A stretch of DNA of 64,000 nt from an uncultured Pelagibacteraceae bacterium. Its GTDB lineage: Bacteria > Pseudomonadota > Alphaproteobacteria > Pelagibacterales > Pelagibacteraceae. The first letter of the stretch is position 1. Each line of letters starts with the position of its first letter. The notes under the pieces are model-generated. The model ran no database searches. It saw only the letters and a list, made by a program, of their open reading frames with translations, and was not told where the DNA came from. Below, piece after piece: positions 6,859 through 15,550 of the stretch. The translations under genes and the position numbers were made by a program. The stretch lies in assembly GCA_902563435.1 (NCBI GenBank), contig CACEXE010000002.1, positions 45,131 through 109,130 on the forward strand. Direction: 5' to 3'.

Positions 6859-6922
6859 ATTTTAAAATATGTTTTTTTTTTATAATTAATCATTATTTGA
6901 TATCTATGCAGCTGGTCACAAT

Positions 6923-8047
6923 ATGAATATTTCAAGAAATAAAATTGAGCAAGATCAGTTAAATAAAATTATAATTAGCTACAACACTAAATCACTAAAA
7001 GAAGTATTACTGGAGGCCAATTATAGTAGATCAAAGATACCAAATTTAAGTAATTATCCTCAGTTCCATAATATTATTGGTCTAATTAACTTTAGGCTAA
7101 ATGACTTGAAACAGGCAATTTTCGACTTTCAAACTGCTATCAAAATTAATCCTAATTTTCATACAGCTCATTATAATTTAGGTTTAGTTTATTTTAATAC
7201 TAAGGACCTAAAAAAATCATACGATTATCTTATTAAGGCTTTAAGCATCAAAAAAGATTACAAGCTTGCTAGGGATAAAATTATTGAATTATTATCCTTC
7301 TACAAACCTGATAATAACAACCAAAATCAAATATTGGATTTGAACAAAAAAATATTAAATATCCCTTGCAATATAGATTTTACTAAAAAAATATCTGATA
7401 GTCATATAATTGACTACCTAAAAAAGTGTAAAAAAATTGTTTCAAAAAACTTAGCTGATCTATCATATAATAAAGTACAAATTTTTCGAAAAAAATCTAT
7501 ATTTCTTAATTGTGAAAGACATAAATCAATCTTTTTTAAATACAATACCATTCCACAATATTGTTTTCGATGTTTTAAAGTAGTTGTGGAGACTAAAAAT
7601 TTTTTTGATTTATTAAAAGTTTCATTAATCTTTGATAAAATTGAATTTTTTAATAATTTTAATAGAAAAAATATGATAGACAAAAGAACTAATAAAGATG
7701 TATTTAAAAGCATCATATATTGCACAAGTTTAGAACAAGTTCTTGATGTTGAGAAAAAAACAGAAAAAATTTTTGAGACTTTATTAAATAATTTTACACT
7801 TGAAAGTAAACGTGGTTGTCACGAATATTCAATAAAATATCCAGAATACAAGAAAATTTATAAAAAAGAATCTGAATTGATGAGTTACCCAAAGGAATGG
7901 TTAAATAATGAAAAGAAATTTGACTTAGAAAACAACAAGGAAGGTATTAATGATCAAATATTTGTTCATGATACTCAAAAAGGAATTTCGTTGCACGAAT
8001 TGCTCATTATAAATAATTGGTTTAAAGATCAAAAAATATCAATTTAA
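6923..8047 (+). CDS. TPR protein with cysteine-containing C-terminal domain of unknown function
   Basis: Residues about 45-115 form two to three TPR motifs (AHYNLGLVYFNTKDLKKSYDY). The rest lacks the sulfotransferase P-loop found in the related TPR genes of this window. Instead a region around 195-290 has C-x2-H (NCERHKS) and C-x2-C (YCFRCFK) pairs, then a conserved-looking SIIYCTSLEQ segment, and the C-terminus has RGCHEY. The cysteine and histidine pairs could hold a metal. I do not recognise the domain. The gene stands just downstream of tRNA-Gly, opposite the TPR-sulfotransferase on the other side of the element. Confidence 0.75.
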   Translation: MNISRNKIEQDQLNKIIISYNTKSLKEVLLEANYSRSKIPNLSNYPQFHNIIGLINFRLNDLKQAIFDFQTAIKINPNFHTAHYNLGLVYFNTKDLKKSYDYLIKALSIKKDYKLARDKIIELLSFYKPDNNNQNQILDLNKKILNIPCNIDFTKKISDSHIIDYLKKCKKIVSKNLADLSYNKVQIFRKKSIFLNCERHKSIFFKYNTIPQYCFRCFKVVVETKNFFDLLKVSLIFDKIEFFNNFNRKNMIDKRTNKDVFKSIIYCTSLEQVLDVEKKTEKIFETLLNNFTLESKRGCHEYSIKYPEYKKIYKKESELMSYPKEWLNNEKKFDLENNKEGINDQIFVHDTQKGISLHELLIINNWFKDQKISI

Positions 8048-8104
8048 AATATAAAAACTATCTACTACTTGAAATTCTTTAGCTAAATATTTATAACAAG
8101 AAGT

Positions 8105-8443
8105 ATGTCTGATTTGGCTGAAAAAAAATGTATTCCTTGTGAAGGAGGTATTCCAAGTTTTAATTTAGAGGAAATTCACAAATACCTTAAGAAAGTTGAT
8201 GGATGGGATGTGGAGTCTCTTAATAAAAAAGACTACTATATAATCAAAAATTTCAAATTTAACAATTTTTTAGAAAGCCAATCTTTTGTAAATAAAGTTG
8301 GAGAAATCGCTGAGAAAGAAGGTCATCATCCTGATATATGGTTTGGTTGGGGATATGCAAAAATTAAAATACAAACACATGCAATTAATGGATTGCATGA
8401 AAGCGATTTTGTGCTTGCTGCAAAAATTGATAAAATAAATTAA
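8105..8443 (+). CDS. phhB: 4a-hydroxytetrahydrobiopterin dehydratase (pterin-4a-carbinolamine dehydratase)
   Basis: The 112-residue protein matches the whole PCD family. The active-site block EKEGHHPD is followed by YAKIKIQTHAINGLHESD, which carries the third conserved histidine and the GL..D ending. The enzyme dehydrates 4a-hydroxy-tetrahydropterin during pterin recycling and acts in the cytoplasm. No aromatic amino acid hydroxylase is seen nearby, so its partner is elsewhere or it has a housekeeping pterin role. It ends three bases from the convergent purH. Confidence 0.93.
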   Translation: MSDLAEKKCIPCEGGIPSFNLEEIHKYLKKVDGWDVESLNKKDYYIIKNFKFNNFLESQSFVNKVGEIAEKEGHHPDIWFGWGYAKIKIQTHAINGLHESDFVLAAKIDKIN

Positions 8444-8446
8444 ATT

Positions 8447-9991
8447 TTAATGTTTGAAATGCCTAGTTTTTGAAAAAACTAATATTATTCCTAATTTATC
8501 AGCAAATTTAATAATTTCTTTATCACGAATAGATCCTGAAGGCTGAATAATAGCACTTACACCGTTTTGTACTAGAGTTTCAATTCCATCTACGAAAGGG
8601 AAGAATGCATCTGATGCTGCTAATATTATATCGTTCTCATTAATTTTTTGGAATTTTTTCATTTTATTAATTGCTATTTTACAACTATCCAACCTACTCG
8701 GTTGACCTGAACCAATACCAACAGTCGAACTTTCTTTCGTTAAAACAATTGCATTAGATTTTACATTTCTACATATATTGAAAGCAAACAATAGATCATT
8801 AAAAATTTTTTTTGTGGGTTTTGATTTGGAGACAACTTTAAAATTATCTTTATTAAAAACTTTGTTATCAAAACTTTGAACTAATAAAGTGTCAAAGTTG
8901 CTAGTAATATTGTCTGAGTTTTGTTCACCTAATTTAGATGCATCAATTAGTCTTAAATTCTTTTTCTTCTTCAAAATTTTTAGAGAGTCTTTATCAAACC
9001 CAAAGCCAATAATTACCTCTATAAAAATTTTATTTAATTCTAAAGCTATTTTTTTATTTACTTTAAAATTACATGAAACAATCCCCCCAAAGGCACTTAT
9101 CGGATCACAAGCTAGAGCCTCTTTATAACTCTCAATTTTACTATTATTCACTGAAACACCACAAGGGTTTGCATGTTTTACAATTACAGTTCCAATATTT
9201 TTTGGAAGTGTTTTTGAAATATTTAATGCAGCATAAATATCATTATAATTATTATAACTTAGTTTTTTTCCACTCAATTGTGATATGCCTAAATTATTAT
9301 ATCTACTATAAATAGCTGATTGTTGATGAGGGTTTTCACCATATCTTAATACACCTATTAAATTCCCATGAATAGTTTTCTTTCGAGGAAAATGAACATT
9401 ATTTTTTATATTTAAATATTCTGAAATAACAGAGTCATAGTATGCTGTTAAATTAAAAGCTTCTTGGGATAGTTTTTTTCTAAGCTCTAAACTTGTAGCA
9501 CCTTTATTTTTTTCTAAATCTAAAATGAATTCTTTGTACTGAAGTGGAGAGGTTAGGACAGTTGTATATTTATAATTTTTTGCTGCTGCTCTTACAAGAG
9601 TTGGACCCCCGATATCGATGTTTTCAATAAGTTTATTTTGGTCTTTTGTAATTTTTAATGTTTCTTCAAATGGATAAAAATTGACTACAACCAAATCTAT
9701 TTCGTTATAATTATTTTTTCTTAGTTCTTTTTTATGTTTTTTATCCTCCCTTTTACTTAAAATACCTGCGTACAACTTTGGATGTAGTGTTTTAACCCTA
9801 CCATCTAAAATCTCATCTGCATTTGTATATTCTGACACATCAGTACATTTGTAGCCTAATTTCTTAATCTCTTTTGAAGTACCTCCTGAGCTTATGAGAT
9901 TAACTTTATATTTTTTTAGTGTTTTTAAAATCAGTTTAATCTCTGATTTATCTGAGAGCGATATTATTGCTTTTTTAATTTTTTTACTCAT
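8447..9991 (-). CDS. purH: Bifunctional AICAR transformylase / IMP cyclohydrolase
   Basis: The 514-residue length is normal for PurH. The N-terminal MGS-like cyclohydrolase domain (1-200) begins with KKAIISLSDKS and contains the conserved GRVKTLHPKLYAGIL and NIDIGGPTLVRAAAKN. The C-terminal transformylase contains KHANPCGVS and AFGGIV. It catalyses the last two steps of de novo purine synthesis. Its start overlaps the stop of the heparinase-like gene by four bases, so it is the last gene of the rpe-heparinase-purH unit. Confidence 0.98.
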   Translation of the reverse strand: MSKKIKKAIISLSDKSEIKLILKTLKKYKVNLISSGGTSKEIKKLGYKCTDVSEYTNADEILDGRVKTLHPKLYAGILSKREDKKHKKELRKNNYNEIDLVVVNFYPFEETLKITKDQNKLIENIDIGGPTLVRAAAKNYKYTTVLTSPLQYKEFILDLEKNKGATSLELRKKLSQEAFNLTAYYDSVISEYLNIKNNVHFPRKKTIHGNLIGVLRYGENPHQQSAIYSRYNNLGISQLSGKKLSYNNYNDIYAALNISKTLPKNIGTVIVKHANPCGVSVNNSKIESYKEALACDPISAFGGIVSCNFKVNKKIALELNKIFIEVIIGFGFDKDSLKILKKKKNLRLIDASKLGEQNSDNITSNFDTLLVQSFDNKVFNKDNFKVVSKSKPTKKIFNDLLFAFNICRNVKSNAIVLTKESSTVGIGSGQPSRLDSCKIAINKMKKFQKINENDIILAASDAFFPFVDGIETLVQNGVSAIIQPSGSIRDKEIIKFADKLGIILVFSKTRHFKH

Positions 9992-11616
9992 ATTTTACTA
10001 ATTTGCCATTCAATTAATTGTTCATTATTTTGAGTAACACCTGAGACAAAAATATTTTGGTTTTCAATATAATTATTTTTATTACCAAAATATAACCCAG
10101 TTTCAACACCTATCAATCCATCATTTGAAAAGAACCTCCAACCAGAATTTTCCAATTCAATTAATATAGATTTATTATCTTGAAGCTTTGTTACTTTAAT
10201 GTTTGGTAATAGATGAAACCTTATTTCAAAGTTTGTAACTTTAAAATTCTTTTTTTTAATAAGTCTTTCTTTTCCAAAAAGAATATTTTTATTTATATCA
10301 AATTCTAAACTTCTTTGATGAATTACTCCATATCTTGATAAATATCCATCATGCGAACATCTAATACTCCAATAATTTTTATCATATGTTACTTCATCAT
10401 CAAACGTTTTAAATCCTTTGCTTACTATACTAGGACCTTTACCATTTTTTTTAAAATTACAAGTTGAAGAGTTATCTAGAGTTAATGTCGAATGAGTCGC
10501 GGTTGATTTTGAAATTGAATTCAGTTGATGATTATGATCTTGAAAATAACCAGAGTTAGTAATTAGTTTTTTACCCTTAAAAAAAAATTCAAATGATAAT
10601 GGTCCACTTTGATAATTTTCGGAGTAATTTCTTACTGGATTACTTCCTGTATCCATAGCAAGGACTACATTTTTATTTTTTAATATTGTATAGCCAGATA
10701 TATCAAATTTATCATTCTTAAACTTATATCTAAAAAGAGATAGATATTCGTCAAAGTCTTTATTACTTGAATTATTATTTCCGTTAAATAATAAACTCTG
10801 CTTTAATGACCCCCAAATAAAATCATAGGATTTACCAAGATAATGAATTATCTCATTTAAGTATTCTGGAATATCATTTAAAGAATCTTTTAATAGTTCT
10901 CTTATCAAAATAAAATATTTTAAATAAAAAACCATCTGTCTAATATTTCTTGATTTTGGAAAATAGTTGTTATCAAAAGATGTGTTGATAATTTTTTTAA
11001 GTAAATCTAACCCATACTCCAAAAACCTATTGTTTTTGTATGCTATCCCAGTGAGAGTTATCGCAGTACACCCAATCATTTTGTTGTTTAAATCAGATGA
11101 TCTGTCAATTTCATTCATTAAATGATTTACCTGTTTACTTATTATTTCGTTAAAACTATTTTTATAGCTATTTGTAGACTCATTATAAGTTATTTTTGAA
11201 TTTGATATCCAAGCTATTACCCTTTTAGAAAGAATATCTGTTTCCCAACTTTTTGTTTCATAGTTTTGATTCTTTTTAATCCAATTTTCGATAATTGACT
11301 GAGTAACTTCATTTGAAGATTTAAGATCTATTGAAAATAACCAATAAAAACTATGAAGTTTTTTAAAATCATTATATTTTAGATTTTTATTTTCCCATAT
11401 AGATTGAACATTAAAATTTTCAATTTTCTTTTTTTGTTTTTCGTATTTTATCAATGAACTAAGTATATTAAGACTTGGTTGATAAACTAAAACATTTTCA
11501 TCAACTCTTGAGATTTTTTTGTTATAGATAGATGAGTTTAAATAAATCTTTCGTATTTGGTTTTTAAAAATAAAGTAAAATTCATTGATATAATTAAAAG
11601 AACTTTTTAAAAACAT
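9988..11616 (-). CDS. Heparinase II/III family protein
   Basis: The 542-residue protein has an alpha-helical N-terminal half (alpha/alpha toroid) and a beta-rich C-terminal half. The latter contains GPLSFEFFFKGKKLITNSGY and ATHSTLTLDNSS, typical of Heparinase_II/III-like proteins. These act on uronic-acid polysaccharides in characterised lyases, but the many alphaproteobacterial copies located before purH have no proven substrate. No signal peptide is evident, so the site of action is unclear. It sits between rpe (1-base gap) and purH (overlap), a common alphaproteobacterial arrangement. Confidence 0.85.
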   Translation of the reverse strand: MFLKSSFNYINEFYFIFKNQIRKIYLNSSIYNKKISRVDENVLVYQPSLNILSSLIKYEKQKKKIENFNVQSIWENKNLKYNDFKKLHSFYWLFSIDLKSSNEVTQSIIENWIKKNQNYETKSWETDILSKRVIAWISNSKITYNESTNSYKNSFNEIISKQVNHLMNEIDRSSDLNNKMIGCTAITLTGIAYKNNRFLEYGLDLLKKIINTSFDNNYFPKSRNIRQMVFYLKYFILIRELLKDSLNDIPEYLNEIIHYLGKSYDFIWGSLKQSLLFNGNNNSSNKDFDEYLSLFRYKFKNDKFDISGYTILKNKNVVLAMDTGSNPVRNYSENYQSGPLSFEFFFKGKKLITNSGYFQDHNHQLNSISKSTATHSTLTLDNSSTCNFKKNGKGPSIVSKGFKTFDDEVTYDKNYWSIRCSHDGYLSRYGVIHQRSLEFDINKNILFGKERLIKKKNFKVTNFEIRFHLLPNIKVTKLQDNKSILIELENSGWRFFSNDGLIGVETGLYFGNKNNYIENQNIFVSGVTQNNEQLIEWQISKI

Positions 11617-11617
11617 T

Positions 11618-12277
11618 TTACATTGATTTTAGTTTTTCAATATTGGTTTTGATATTCCCATCGTTCTCTTTGAAAACTGTGGTTCCAGATACTAAAATAT
11701 CAGCTCCAGCTTCTAGGACTTTTTTTGAATTACTAAAATTAATTCCTCCATCTACCTCAATATCGAAGTTATATTTACCATTATCCTTTATTTTTTTTAA
11801 TTCTTTTATTTTATCTAATACCTCAGGCATAAATTTTTGCCCACCAAATCCAGGATTAACACTCATAACTAAAACTAAATTAATATTTTCTATTTCATCG
11901 ATTAAAGTTTTTATTTCAGTTTTTGGGTTTAAAGACACACCAACTTTTTTACCAAATTTTTTTATTAAATTTATAGATTCTTTCAAGTTATCAGTTGCTT
12001 CAGGATGAATAGTTATTATATCAGCACCAGCTTCTGCATAATCTTCAATATATTTATGTACTGGTGAGATCATCAAATGTACATCAAACGGAAGTTTGGT
12101 ATATTTTCTTAGATTTTTTATTACTGGTGGACCTATGGTTAGGTTTGGCACAAAGTGGCCATCCATCACATCGACGTGAATTAAATCAGCTCCACCTTGT
12201 TCTAGTTTCTTAATTTCAATACCAAGCTGGCTGAAGTCAGCAGATAATATAGATGGAGAAATTAGAATTTTTTTCAT
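11618..12277 (-). CDS. rpe: Ribulose-phosphate 3-epimerase
   Basis: The 219-residue TIM barrel starts ISPSILSADFSQLG. It carries the metal-binding HVDVMDGHFVPN and DVHLMI motifs, MSVNPGFGGQKF, and the phosphate-binding EVDGGIN and AGADILVSGT loops. It interconverts ribulose-5-P and xylulose-5-P in the pentose phosphate pathway. It is the first gene of the leftward rpe-heparinase-purH unit. Confidence 0.98.
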   Translation of the reverse strand: MKKILISPSILSADFSQLGIEIKKLEQGGADLIHVDVMDGHFVPNLTIGPPVIKNLRKYTKLPFDVHLMISPVHKYIEDYAEAGADIITIHPEATDNLKESINLIKKFGKKVGVSLNPKTEIKTLIDEIENINLVLVMSVNPGFGGQKFMPEVLDKIKELKKIKDNGKYNFDIEVDGGINFSNSKKVLEAGADILVSGTTVFKENDGNIKTNIEKLKSM

Positions 12278-12320
12278 TTGATACTAAAAATATTAGTATC
12301 AATTTTTTGTTTTATTTGAA

Positions 12321-12683
12321 TTAGTTTTTACTGAATATTCTATATATTTCCCTAGCAATTTCACTTTCAAGAGGGAATGAAAGCATACCCATAACTGAAT
12401 AACCAAGTAAATAAGGCATTAAATAGAAACGACCCATATAAAAGAACCACGCTACATAAAGTGGTACTAAAGGTCCTATAATGAAGCTTGGAGTAATTGG
12501 TTTAAATATTTTTATAAGTGGGTTTGTTAGTTTGACAAATACTTTCATAAAGAAAAATTGTGAGTCTTCCCTCTGAAATATATTCATCGCAACCCGTCCA
12601 ATTAAAGTCCACATTATAACTCCAAGGATATAATCAATTATATAAACTAAGGGATGGAAGTTTGCTGACATTTTTGATCTCAT
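12321..12683 (-). CDS. YggT-family-like integral membrane protein
   Basis: The 120-residue protein has two hydrophobic stretches at each end of the chain around a motif FVKLTNPLIKIFKPITPSF, which resembles the YggT repeat (RLTEP...R..IP). Members are small inner-membrane proteins, sometimes near division or osmotic-stress genes, with unclear roles. The start could also be the ATG four codons in. It follows the symporter genes on the same strand after a short GC-rich hairpin. Confidence 0.6.
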   Translation of the reverse strand: MRSKMSANFHPLVYIIDYILGVIMWTLIGRVAMNIFQREDSQFFFMKVFVKLTNPLIKIFKPITPSFIIGPLVPLYVAWFFYMGRFYLMPYLLGYSVMGMLSFPLESEIAREIYRIFSKN

Positions 12684-12687
12684 ATCT

Positions 12688-12708
12688 AGGGGCGAAATTT
12701 TCGCCCCT
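12688..12708 (-). other. GC-rich intergenic hairpin after the symporter gene
   Basis: AGGGGCGAA (12688-12696) pairs perfectly with TTCGCCCCT (12700-12708) around a 3-base loop. It is unusually GC-rich for this genome. It begins 18 bases after the symporter stop (reading leftward) and is followed closely by the next start. No U-tract follows on the minus strand, so it may be an RNA 3'-end or processing structure rather than a classical terminator. Confidence 0.55.
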
Positions 12709-12725
12709 AAAATAAAATATTTTAA

Positions 12726-14540
12726 TTAATGTTGTTTTCCAAGTATGGTTTTTCCACTTGGTACACGGACATCATCAACCATTTTCTGAGTAGCTGCGTC
12801 TGGTGCTGTAGTTATTAAACTGACAACAATCATAGAAACTAAACTCACAGCCGCTCCAACTATTCCAAAAGTTAGTTGAGTTATACCTAAGAAACCAGAT
12901 CCACCACTTCGTACCCAAATTAGATACGCAGTTCCTGAGATCAGTCCTAATAGCATTCCCGCAACAGCTCCTGGAGCGTTAGCTCTCTTCCACCATACAC
13001 CAAGTACAAGTGGGAAGAATAGTCCGGACATCGCAAAGTCAAAAGCCCAAATTACCGAACCTAGAATACCTTGTATCTCTAGGGCAGCAATTGTAGCTCC
13101 TGCAAAACCAATCAATACAAGTAATACCCTTGCAACAATTAATCTTTTTGCAGTTTCAGCTTTTGGATTAATGATCTTGTAGTAAACATCATGTGATAAC
13201 GCATTTGAAATAGCTAAAACTAATCCATCTGCAGTTGACATGGCAGCAGCCATACCTCCAGCAGCAACTAGTCCAGATATTACATAAGGTAATCCAGCAA
13301 TTTCAGGTGTTGCTAATACAACAGCACTGCCTTTCATAAAGAACTCATTAAGTTCCAGAGTTCCATTGCCATTAAAGTCACTTACAAACATCAACTTCGC
13401 TTGGTTCCAGTTTTGATACCAGTCAAGAGCTTGAACTTCCGTTATCGATTTACCAATAATTCCAGTAGCCAAGTTAGGATCCATCAATGAAATTTTTGAT
13501 AGAGTAGCTAACATTGGAGCTGAAGAATAAAGTAGGAATATAAAGAATAACGACCAACCTACTGATCTTCTAGCTGTTCTTACACTTGGAGTAGTAAAGT
13601 ATCTCATCATAACGTGAGGTAATGATGCTGTTCCTGCCATCATACAAACTGCTAATGATATAAATGCCCAAGGCGTTGCATTAACTGATGAGTGCGCTTT
13701 AGTAATTGCAGACAATCCTTTTGGAACTGTAGCTAAATCTGCAGCTGAGTTTTTAACAAATCCAAATTGACCTTCAAGTTCTGCAATTCTTGCTACTTCG
13801 TCAGCTAACATGAAGTGTGGGAAGAAACCTGCACCAATATTGTTACTTATCCAGAATACTGGAAGTAAATAAGCAATAATTAATACAATATATTGCGCAA
13901 CTTGTGTCCAAGTTACTGCTCTCATTCCACCAAGCATTGAGCACATCAAAATGCTCGCTAGTCCAACGTAAACTGCAATTTCAAATGGAATATCTAAAGC
14001 AACAGAAGCAATTGTTCCTGTAGCGTTTATTTGAGCAGTCACGTAAGTAAATGATGCAACAGTTAAGACTATAACAGCACTAAATCTTGCTAAGTTACCA
14101 CCGTAACGAGTTCCTATAAAATCTGGTACAGTATAACATCCAAATTTTCTAAGATATGGTGCTAACAAAGATGCAACTAGTACATATCCACCAGTCCATC
14201 CAACAAGTAGTGCCATATAACCATAGCCCTTGAAGTAAATACCACCTGCCATGGCTACAAATGATGCACCAGACATCCAGTCTGCTGCAGTTGCCATTCC
14301 ATTAAATACGGTAGGTACTTGCCTTCCAGCTACGTAATAAGCATCTGTTTGAAGTGTTCTAGATAACCAACCAATTAGAGCATAAATCAAAACTGTAAAT
14401 GATACAAAAAAGATACCAATCATTTTTGCTGTCATTCCAGCTTGCTCAGCTATTGCCATTATGATGATAAATACTAAAAAACCTCCAGTATATATCCCAT
14501 AGACTTTAGGTAAGTTATCTATAAATTTACCTTTTATCAT
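12726..14540 (-). CDS. Sodium:solute symporter, acetate-permease-like large subunit
   Basis: This 604-residue SSS-family carrier has about 13 membrane spans. The first part contains VAGRQVPTVFNGMATAADWMSGASF, characteristic of ActP-like and DUF4212-associated symporters. It most likely takes up acetate or another small monocarboxylate with Na+. Partner evidence is direct: the DUF4212 small subunit gene overlaps it by four bases upstream, and acs lies close by on the same strand. A soluble insertion (DFNGNGTLELNEFF, about 395) resembles a calcium-loop sequence. Confidence 0.9.
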   Translation of the reverse strand: MIKGKFIDNLPKVYGIYTGGFLVFIIIMAIAEQAGMTAKMIGIFFVSFTVLIYALIGWLSRTLQTDAYYVAGRQVPTVFNGMATAADWMSGASFVAMAGGIYFKGYGYMALLVGWTGGYVLVASLLAPYLRKFGCYTVPDFIGTRYGGNLARFSAVIVLTVASFTYVTAQINATGTIASVALDIPFEIAVYVGLASILMCSMLGGMRAVTWTQVAQYIVLIIAYLLPVFWISNNIGAGFFPHFMLADEVARIAELEGQFGFVKNSAADLATVPKGLSAITKAHSSVNATPWAFISLAVCMMAGTASLPHVMMRYFTTPSVRTARRSVGWSLFFIFLLYSSAPMLATLSKISLMDPNLATGIIGKSITEVQALDWYQNWNQAKLMFVSDFNGNGTLELNEFFMKGSAVVLATPEIAGLPYVISGLVAAGGMAAAMSTADGLVLAISNALSHDVYYKIINPKAETAKRLIVARVLLVLIGFAGATIAALEIQGILGSVIWAFDFAMSGLFFPLVLGVWWKRANAPGAVAGMLLGLISGTAYLIWVRSGGSGFLGITQLTFGIVGAAVSLVSMIVVSLITTAPDAATQKMVDDVRVPSGKTILGKQH

Positions 14541-14803
14541 TGATCACCCTCTCTTTCAGTAAATCCGAATTCATCATCTATTTTCTCTTGTCGACCGGCA
14601 AACCAGAAAATTAGAATGACGAAGATTGCAAGCGATCCCTGACATGTAAACCAATACGTTAAAGGATATCCAAATGGTTTAATGCTTGATTCTTGCATTT
14701 CGGCTCCGAAAAGAAAGATGCCAATTGAGAAAACAAACCAAATTGCTAATGTAATAAAGAGCAAGTTCCTGGTTTTTTCCCAGTGTTGTTCTTGTTTTGA
14801 CAT
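14537..14803 (-). CDS. DUF4212 symporter small subunit
   Basis: The 88-residue protein has two membrane spans: LLFITLAIWFVFSIGIFLF, and YWFTCQGSLAIFVILIFWF with the family's Gln-Gly. A charged tail with FGFTERE follows. DUF4212 proteins are encoded with one subclass of sodium:solute symporters and are presumed accessory subunits. Its stop overlaps the symporter start (ATGA). An AGGAGAG ribosome site lies just upstream. Confidence 0.92.
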   Translation of the reverse strand: MSKQEQHWEKTRNLLFITLAIWFVFSIGIFLFGAEMQESSIKPFGYPLTYWFTCQGSLAIFVILIFWFAGRQEKIDDEFGFTEREGDQ

Positions 14804-14923
14804 TTTTTCTCTCTCCTATAGGTTAAAGAAAGAACCATACCGATAATCAAATTTATTTAAACCCCTAAAAACACTCGATATTGTGTCATTTTTACATTAT
14901 ACATCAACATATTAAGTAGATAA

Positions 14924-15550
14924 ATGGCCCTTAAATACAGATTCAACTTAAAAGATATAAAACTTGAAGATTTCAAGGTTTATTTAGTTGCAATGTTTAA
15001 AGGCATTTTGCCAAAGAAAAAAATAAAAAATGTTGATGATTTGAAAGAATTTATTCAGCAAAAATCTGCATGGGTATCACAGGTTACTTTATATAATTAT
15101 TTAAAAACAAGAATGGGCACTAAATGGGTTCTCCATTTTGATGATGAAAAATTTTTAAAATCAATTAACACAGCCAAATGGAATATATATGCAATTTCGC
15201 TACAGGATTTATCCTTTTATACAATTTCATATTTAAATGTTTTTTATAATTTCCGAGAAACTAATAAAGTTTCTGAAATTTATAATAATATTTTGGACAA
15301 AGAATTAGTAAATGGTATGCCTAAGGAAATAGTTGATGAAGCAAAGGCAAGTTTTCAGAAAAGATTAGATCAGATTAAATGGGATGACTATTATAAGTCT
15401 TGGCCATTTAATGAAAGTGCTCTTGCGTTGTATAACTGGGCTCCAGTAGCAAATGAGTTAAAATCAATAGATAGAAAAATAGTTCTTAATTCTATGATTT
15501 TAAAATGGGATAATATTAAGGAAGAGTTTTCTAAACTAATAAAGATCTAA
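14924..15550 (+). CDS. Conserved hypothetical protein (208 aa)
   Basis: This is a soluble, aromatic-rich, mainly helical protein. Segments include [40 protein letters not shown] and [19 protein letters not shown]. No catalytic motif or signal peptide is visible and I do not recognise the family. It is transcribed divergently from the symporter pair and converges on acs (4-base overlap of 3' ends), so it may be linked to acetate metabolism by location only. Confidence 0.7.
   Translation: MALKYRFNLKDIKLEDFKVYLVAMFKGILPKKKIKNVDDLKEFIQQKSAWVSQVTLYNYLKTRMGTKWVLHFDDEKFLKSINTAKWNIYAISLQDLSFYTISYLNVFYNFRETNKVSEIYNNILDKELVNGMPKEIVDEAKASFQKRLDQIKWDDYYKSWPFNESALALYNWAPVANELKSIDRKIVLNSMILKWDNIKEEFSKLIKI

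Noticed and set aside
12688..12708. Classical rho-independent terminator of the symporter operon
   Set aside because: The stem is good but no U-run follows on the minus strand, so it is listed only as a hairpin.
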